A stretch of 64,000 bases of DNA from Rhododendron vialii (taxonomy: Eukaryota; Streptophyta; Magnoliopsida; Ericales; Ericaceae). Where the stretch lies: NCBI RefSeq assembly GCF_030253575.1, contig NC_080558.1:36835611-36899610 (forward strand), written 5' to 3'. Numbering within the stretch: position 1 is the first letter of the stretch; each line of letters starts with the position of its first letter. The notes under the pieces are model-generated. The model saw nothing but the letters and a program-made list of their open reading frames with translations, did not search any database and was not told where the DNA came from. The position numbers were made by a program, and so were the translations under genes. Shown here piece after piece: positions 58,419-64,000 of the stretch.

Positions 58419-58740
58419 GGGAATGACTTCGGTGTCCCCGGTCATTTTGGGGACACCGTAACTTTTGGCATAACAAAACCATTATGAGTATAACCAAAAT
58501 CCATTACAAACATAACAAAACCATAACAAAGCATAACTAAAACCACTGTAAGACATAACTTGTTTGTTATGCTTTAGTTGGGTTTGGTTATGCCTTGGTT
58601 GGTTTTTTGGATATTCCTTAGTTATGCCTTGTTTGGGTTCTGTTATGCTTGTAATGGGTTTTAGTTATAAACATAATGGTAAAATTATGTCAAAAATTAC
58701 GGTATCCCCAAAATGACCGGGGACACCATAGCATCATCCC
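58419..58740. mobile_element. Mutator-like MITE, copy D (322 bp)
   Basis: GGGAATGACTTCGGTGTCCC ... GACACCATAGCATCATCCC with perfect 9 bp duplication TAGATATAT (58410-58418 and 58741-58749). Similar in size to copy A and in opposite orientation, judged by which TIR variant comes first. Confidence 0.93.
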
Positions 58741-59058
58741 TAGATATATAGGGTAGGGGAAATGAAGTGATACTGAGCATAATGGTTCTTATTAGTTGCT
58801 TTTTTGCACCAATCTTACATTTTTGCTCAATCCTAGCGTCTTTTATCCCCAGCAGATAGCTGAAAACAGCACAAGAATTCTGCTTATTTATGTTACAAAA
58901 AATCAACTTACGGACCTTTCAGTTACCCAGAAAAACTTACAGAACCAGAACTCCGTCATTGAACTCCGTGGTTTGCATTTGTGGAATGATATTGCAAGAT
59001 AGCTTTGTGGCATTTGAAGTCGATCATAAACTCATACCATTGAGAAAGCCAGAGGGTG

Positions 59059-61898
59059 TTAGTAAGGAACAGGAACTCGAACTGTATCCGGACCAGATTT
59101 CATGTCCTCCACAATAAGATTTAGGAGAGCCTGACTCACTGGACCTTCTTTGCCTACAATGTAACAGAAACTCTATATTATCGTTACCAATTTACCATTT
59201 TGTCCTTGTGAACAAATCCTACATGCAACACCAAGTACTAAGATCAAAATGAGACAGCGAGTTTTATTTGGTTCAGGTTTCAGAATCTGGATTTTTTTAT
59301 TCAATTTCGAAAAATAACGTAGAAAAGCTTGTTTGGTTGACGACTTTAGATACTGGTTTGTTTTCTTCGAAATATTCGACGAAAAGAACCTATTTTTGAG
59401 AAAACATCAAAGAACAAATATCAAATTTTTGAATACTCTTCTGCTAAAAATTACTAGATACCAAATGATGAGTGTCTGGAAAATGTTCAGCAAAACTAAT
59501 TCTACATAGCACCAGTCAGTGGGATAACCAAAAGTTCACACCTCTGTAGGATTATGGATTGAGGGAGGAATTTCTAGAAGGAAAATGAAAATGAATGAGA
59601 AAAGGTATCCAACCACATCCCCCTTTTTTTTCCCTCTCTCTGTATTCCGCCAAAAATCCAAGCTCTGAACACAGCCTAAGTATGCAGTTCTAAACATATA
59701 ACGACAAAGTTTCGAACTGAATCACTTCCGGTGGAACTCAGAGTAACATCACAGTTTCGAAAAATCATGGAAATGGGAAGAAACCAAGTATCTGAAGATT
59801 ACAAGAGACAGGAATGGATTCTTACCGTCGCCAATGATCTGTTCATCCCATTGCACCACAGAGCGAACAAGAACTCCACTACCGATAAGCATCATCTCAT
59901 CTGCTCTTTTCCCTTCCTCCACAGTCACGTTACCCACTCTCATTCCGCTAAGCTTCCCCTCCTTTACCAGTCCTTCTGCAAGAACCAAAACCCTTCTGGC
60001 CGTGCACCCGCTTAGAATCTTGTCGAAGTGAGGCATCAAAAGTTCTTTGTCCTTATTAACAAACGCGACATTCATATTAGGCCCTTCAGCAACGTACCCT
60101 TCTTCGTCCAACCAAATCGCTGCATACCCCCCATTTTCTTCTGCTTCCATTTTTGAAAGCACGTTGGGAAGGTAATTCACACTCTTCATTATGGCAAATT
60201 GAGGGGGCTTTATCGGAATGGATGAAGTTACCACTTTAACGCCTTTTTGGTGATCGGGTGGTGATTGTGCTTGGATTACAACGGCGTAAAGAGAAGATTT
60301 ACGACAGCCGGAGGGAGAAAGTTGGAAATTGCCTGGTCCTGCTGAAAGCCAGTACCTTAGTGATCCTTTTTGACATTTTGAAGCGCTAACAGTTTGTATG
60401 AGTATTCTTCTTATGCTTTCCCTATCGAAGGGAAGGTTTATTTTGGCCATTGTTGCAGACCTTATGATGCGGTCAAGGTGTTGGTCCAACTCATATAAAT
60501 GCCTGGGATGCAAACAACATGGTAATTAACTTTTTGTACTTAGTTTCATAAACATCTTTAATTTCTTAATCCAAGAAAAAGAAGTAATTACCATGCATTC
60601 TACCATTAATACTCCAATAGTTAGAAAATCCCCCCAAGTAATAAGTTTTCCAGTCGAGTTATCTAAACTTTTAGGTAGTTTGCGGTTTTATCACATCGAA
60701 TCTAAATGTGTCTCTCCCCTAATACACGCACACCCACCACACACATACACACACAAAATCACTACCAAGACATTCAAAATATATCAATGAGAACATATTG
60801 ACGGGTGTATGCAGAACTCAACATTTAGCTAAACTAACCATGCATGAGGAATTCCTAAAAATGTAATGCCTTATTTGGATTCAAACTTCGAAAAAAAAAT
60901 TCAACTCAAAAAATACTCATTACCTCTACTTTCAATCATTACTCTCATTTCTCTCTCCAATCATTACCCCTATCACCAATCATTACTCTCATTTCTCTCT
61001 TTATCTCTCCCCACTCATTACCCATATCTCCAATTGGCAATTATTACCCTAATTTCTCTCTCCACTCATTACCCCAAAAACCGAACTAAAAAAAACACAA
61101 GTTTGAAACCAAACAAGGCATAAACCTTTTAGTTAAAACTACCAAGCATGATTTCATTTTGTTTAATACGAAACTTTTCCCTGATTCTGAAGACGCACAC
61201 ACGCATAACATAGCAACACTGGAAGCTTCTGGCAAATAAGATTACGAAAATATCGACAATATATGTCACTGCCTAATTAGAAATTCATGCCGCAAACTCT
61301 CCATAAAATTGTTCAACACTCCATACCCTCCAATGTTGCATTTGTAGAATGTTACGAAGAGACTTTTTTCTTTTTTCTTTTTTTTGGAATACAAAGAGAA
61401 CAGTTGAGTCTATTATGTGGCCAGAATCACTAACCCGTCCATTATTGCTGCAGTATCGAAAACACCATGCCCTCTATGAACCATGTGGTCATCCATTGGG
61501 ATCACCATAGCCGCCGGATCCACTGTTATTCCACCATAAATGCTAGAATACATAGCCAAATATTGCTCCTTGCCCTTGTAACTTTCTTGACTAATTCTTA
61601 ATCTTTCAATGGCCTTAAAAAACATACAAATAGCATTACACGCAAAACTATCACCAAACCATTCACCCCTAATATTAGTTTTCAAACAAAGCTATTGAGA
61701 TCCAGAACCTAACAAGTCTCAACTTTAATTTAACTAATTACAAAAGACAAATGTCATACAAATCAACACGATTCTCCTCGCAATAATACAAATGTTATTT
61801 AGCTTATTTCTTCTTTCTTGTTTTATCTTTTTACAGCACTTGCAACAGGAGCTAACTTATCCATGATACACACATAACACATATGATGTATGTGTGTG

Positions 61899-61959
<61 letters not shown>

Positions 61960-63494
61960 CTCTGAGCAAGAAAGAAGTGGAACATCAGATATTTGAGTTG
62001 CTTCTGCCACAACAAAGACCAAAGTTAGTCTTACAAAAATTCCAAGTTAACATAAGAAACATGTGACATTATACTTCAAAAACAAGTAGATTAGATTGTT
62101 CTGTATATTACCCGGAAACCAAACACCCTAAACTTAGAAAACAAAATACCAGTAGTAAGTCCAAGAAAAAGAGAAGAGACATTGATAATTCTCAGAATCT
62201 GGATCCTCTCCCTCCAGTTTCAGAAAAAAAAACCAGGACAGGTCGTCGGGTCCAGTTTTGGTCTTGTGAGCCCCATCCCGAACCCACGTTGATGACACTA
62301 ATACTACTCATGCCAAAGAAATCACCAGCACTATCTTAAAATGGTTTTTAACAAAAAACACTAATGTTTCAAAAGAAAAAATTTGGCACCCTGAATCAGA
62401 ACACATATGTACCTTAACAATAAATACGCACCAATCATTACCATATCAAAGGCAATTGACATGAGTTCTAACAAGGTTAATCCTCTCGACAGGCTTTACA
62501 AAATGAACCATTCGGTCCTCAAACGTGAACCCGGGATGTGCCCTAAAAGACCAAAATTGGGCCCGTCCAGTTTTTTTTTTTGTTTTCTAAAAAGCTTCTC
62601 ATTTCTACTAACAATAAATTCCACACAAATTGAATTCCAAACAAGCCAACCATTAACAGTATAACAAAAATACATAATTTTGAAATTACAGAGTGTAAGA
62701 GTGTCCCCAATCCCAATGGCATGACAAAAACTAAAAGATTTCTAAAGTTAACAATGTTGGTCCAAGATGTGACTCACAATGGTATAACCAAACTTAGCAA
62801 TCCCTTAACCAATAACCAAATTTTCGCTTTTGAATAACCGAAACTAGCAACCTTTTCTCTTTGGGTAGTCAAATTTAATTGGAAACACACTCTATCTCTT
62901 TCCTTTGTCTCTCCTTCTCTCTCGTATCATCACTATCAATGGATTCACCCGCTTAAATTTATTCCCAACTCTCGCTATCTCTCCCCACTAAAAATGAGTG
63001 TTTGATTATGGACCATTGTGGGACGTCACATTGTTAATATTAGCAACTCCGAAAATGAATAACTAAAAGATGATGTGACAAGTTTTGATTATCCAATTTT
63101 AGTTATGCGATTGGAGGTACCCTAACTTAAACGTAAACAGGTCAACCATAAGAACGCATATAAGTTCTGAATCAACCCATCAACGGAAATCACCGAGTAA
63201 TAGAAATGTAAATGTCACACAAATTCTACGTAATTCAAACCATGAAGTAAATCTCCAAACAAAATTATGGAACTTACCCACCAACGGTTGACTTGGAATT
63301 GAGGAGTTTTTTACGACAATCGACAGGCCCAATCGCGATCCCTTAATAACAACGGGTCCAAATAATCCAAACCCACGTCCTGCGAAGGAGAGATTTCTTT
63401 GAACGAGAAGTGATTTTGGGGAGTCATCAACGGGTTTAAGGGAAGTGCATGAGGTTTGTGAGATGGGTTTTGTGAGGGATAAGAGAGAAGCCAT
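59059..63494 (-). CDS. Plastid D-amino-acid transaminase / aminodeoxychorismate lyase, fold-type IV PLP enzyme (5 exons, 403 aa)
   Basis: Exons 5'->3': 63494-63278, 62003-61960, 61613-61435, 60502-59826 and 59153-59059 (1212 nt, phases close). The first ~70 residues are Ser/Lys-rich and acid-poor (MASLLSLTKPISQTSCTSLK), a chloroplast transit peptide. The catalytic part has YLAMYSSIYGGITVDPAAMV, DDHMVHRGHGVFDTAAIMDG, SLRYWLSAGPGNFQLSPSG, the PLP lysine at about K253 (IMKSVNYLPNVL), the cofactor-binding EGPNMNVAF, and LSGCTARRVLVLAEGLVKEG. It ends VRVPVPY. It matches the Arabidopsis At5g57850 type, reported to act as D-amino-acid transaminase and/or in making p-aminobenzoate for folate. The sequence alone does not decide between these. 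Introns carry two MITEs, and a (CT)n tract touches the exon 2 donor. Confidence 0.95.
60867..61120. mobile_element. MITE with TAA duplication in an intron of the transaminase gene
   Basis: TGCCTTATTTGGATTCAAAC and GTTTGAAACCAAACAAGGCA are inverted ends of a 254 bp element. TAA lies at 60864-60866 and 61121-61123. The interior has repeated CTCTCCAATCATTAC units. The TAA target suggests PIF/Harbinger mobilisation. Confidence 0.8.
61902..61957. repeat. (GA)28 microsatellite next to a splice donor
   Basis: 56 bp of uninterrupted GA. On the gene strand it is (TC)n starting at the third base of intron 2 (GAG|GTTCTCTC...). Confidence 0.97.
62699..63122. mobile_element. Probable Tourist-like MITE in intron 1 of the transaminase gene
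   Basis: Left end GAGTGTCCCCAATCCCAATG and right end GATTGGAGGTACCC are imperfect inverted repeats. TAA flanks both sides (62696-62698, 63123-63125). AACTAAAA and TTTTAGTTATG motifs mirror each other inside. Confidence 0.6.
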
Positions 63495-64000
63495 TGAAGA
63501 AGAAGCGGGTAAGCTCTTTTGGGATCAATGGTTAAGTGAGTATTAGGCCTGATAATCCTCTTTGGAGGGTGGGATTGTACTAAGGCCAGTTCCACTTTTC
63601 AAATAAGTAATTATTTCAAGCTTAAAAATAATAAATTTATTGAAATTAAAAAATATGTAATATGAATATTATTTAATAAATTTAAATGAGATATTTTGAG
63701 CGATGTAAAATAAATTAAAATTTTAATTTCATAAATATATTATTTTTAAGTTTGAAAATTAAAAATAAGTAGGAGGGTAGTAAGAAGAAAAAGTGATAAG
63801 GCTGTGGGATGCCTTAGTTCTCCATTTGTTTTGACTTTTGAGAAAGAATAGATGGACTATAGTCCAATCGCTTACCAATTTCCTCACGCAAATTATTGGA
63901 GCCGTTCTATCTATAGTATAACACATGTTTCTAAGAATTTTCGTTAAAAATCAACTCATTTAAAATTCAGTAAGTGCTTGATCGATTTTTTCAGTTTTTA
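63495..64000 (-). promoter_or_regulatory. Upstream region of the transaminase gene with an AT-rich foldback
   Basis: An AT-rich hairpin lies at about 63612-63757: TCAAGCTTAAAAATAATAAA and TTATTGAAATTAAAA pair with TTTTAATTTCATAAATA and TATTATTTTTAAGTTTGAAA. It is 120-265 bp upstream of the ATG, so it may lie in the promoter. From ~63890 a GGAGCCGTTC...AAAATCAACTCATTTAAA stretch looks like the start of another AAAATCAGCTCA-type MITE cut by the window edge. No TATA box was assigned. Confidence 0.5.

Noticed and set aside
57250..58750. CRISPR-like array of repeated GGTGTCCCC units
   Set aside because: The repeats are TIRs of MITEs with 9 bp target duplications. Spacing is irregular and the context is a plant nucleus.
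59731..60031. Plus-strand ORFs over exon 4 of the transaminase gene
   Set aside because: They are antisense to a well-supported exon with PLP-enzyme motifs.
12618..63494. A functional gene cluster linking the four host genes
   Set aside because: The genes have unrelated roles, lie on different strands with large spacers, and show no shared regulation. Neighbourhood here gives no functional evidence.

Overview
The window is nuclear DNA of a flowering plant, most likely a eudicot. It holds four intron-containing plant genes with consensus GT-AG splice sites, AT-rich introns and spacers, long (CT/GA)n and (AT)n tracts, and a dense load of plant transposons: hAT, Mutator-like and PIF/Harbinger elements, TRIMs, Ty1/copia and Ty3/gypsy pieces, an L1-type LINE and SINEs. 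The species cannot be fixed from the sequence. No rRNA, tRNA, CRISPR or bacterial features were seen.

Layout. 1-12.4 kb is transposon-dominated: a caulimovirid-like relic, a foldback element in AT microsatellites, a ~3.1 kb element with arms of 0.7-0.9 kb, and a decayed gypsy RNase H/integrase fragment. 12.6-16.0 kb (+) is a three-exon gene for a small NFD6-type organellar protein whose 2.9 kb second intron carries a 606 bp hAT element. 17.8-31.2 kb (-) is a ten-exon TOM1-like (TOL) ESCRT adaptor gene (VHS + GAT, 650 aa). Its introns hold a TRIM touching a splice acceptor, a complete TRIM, two further TRIM-like pieces, and a hAT inside a hAT inside an LTR fragment. 31.5-36 kb is gene-poor. 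36.2-49.0 kb (-) is an eleven-exon gene for a DUF220/START-like lipid-transport-superfamily protein (661 aa) with a triplicated 87 bp coding repeat, a LINE insertion and a relic kinase exon in its 5' intron. 51.6-55.7 kb is an end-to-end PIF/Harbinger transposon with both of its genes, each broken at what is normally a tryptophan codon. 57.3-58.7 kb holds four copies of one Mutator-like MITE, three of them inserted within the same 14 bp target. 59.1-63.5 kb (-) is a five-exon gene for a plastid class IV PLP enzyme (D-amino-acid transaminase / aminodeoxychorismate lyase, 403 aa).

The four host genes have unrelated roles (organelle protein, endosomal sorting, lipid binding, plastid amino-acid/folate metabolism) and do not form a pathway. 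I rebuilt the exon chains by hand. For all four, splice phases close and the total CDS length is divisible by three (282, 1953, 1986 and 1212 nt). I found no new multi-gene biological system. The most unusual content is in transposon behaviour (overlapping-target insertions, nested hATs, paired Trp-to-stop losses) and transposon-gene contacts at splice sites.
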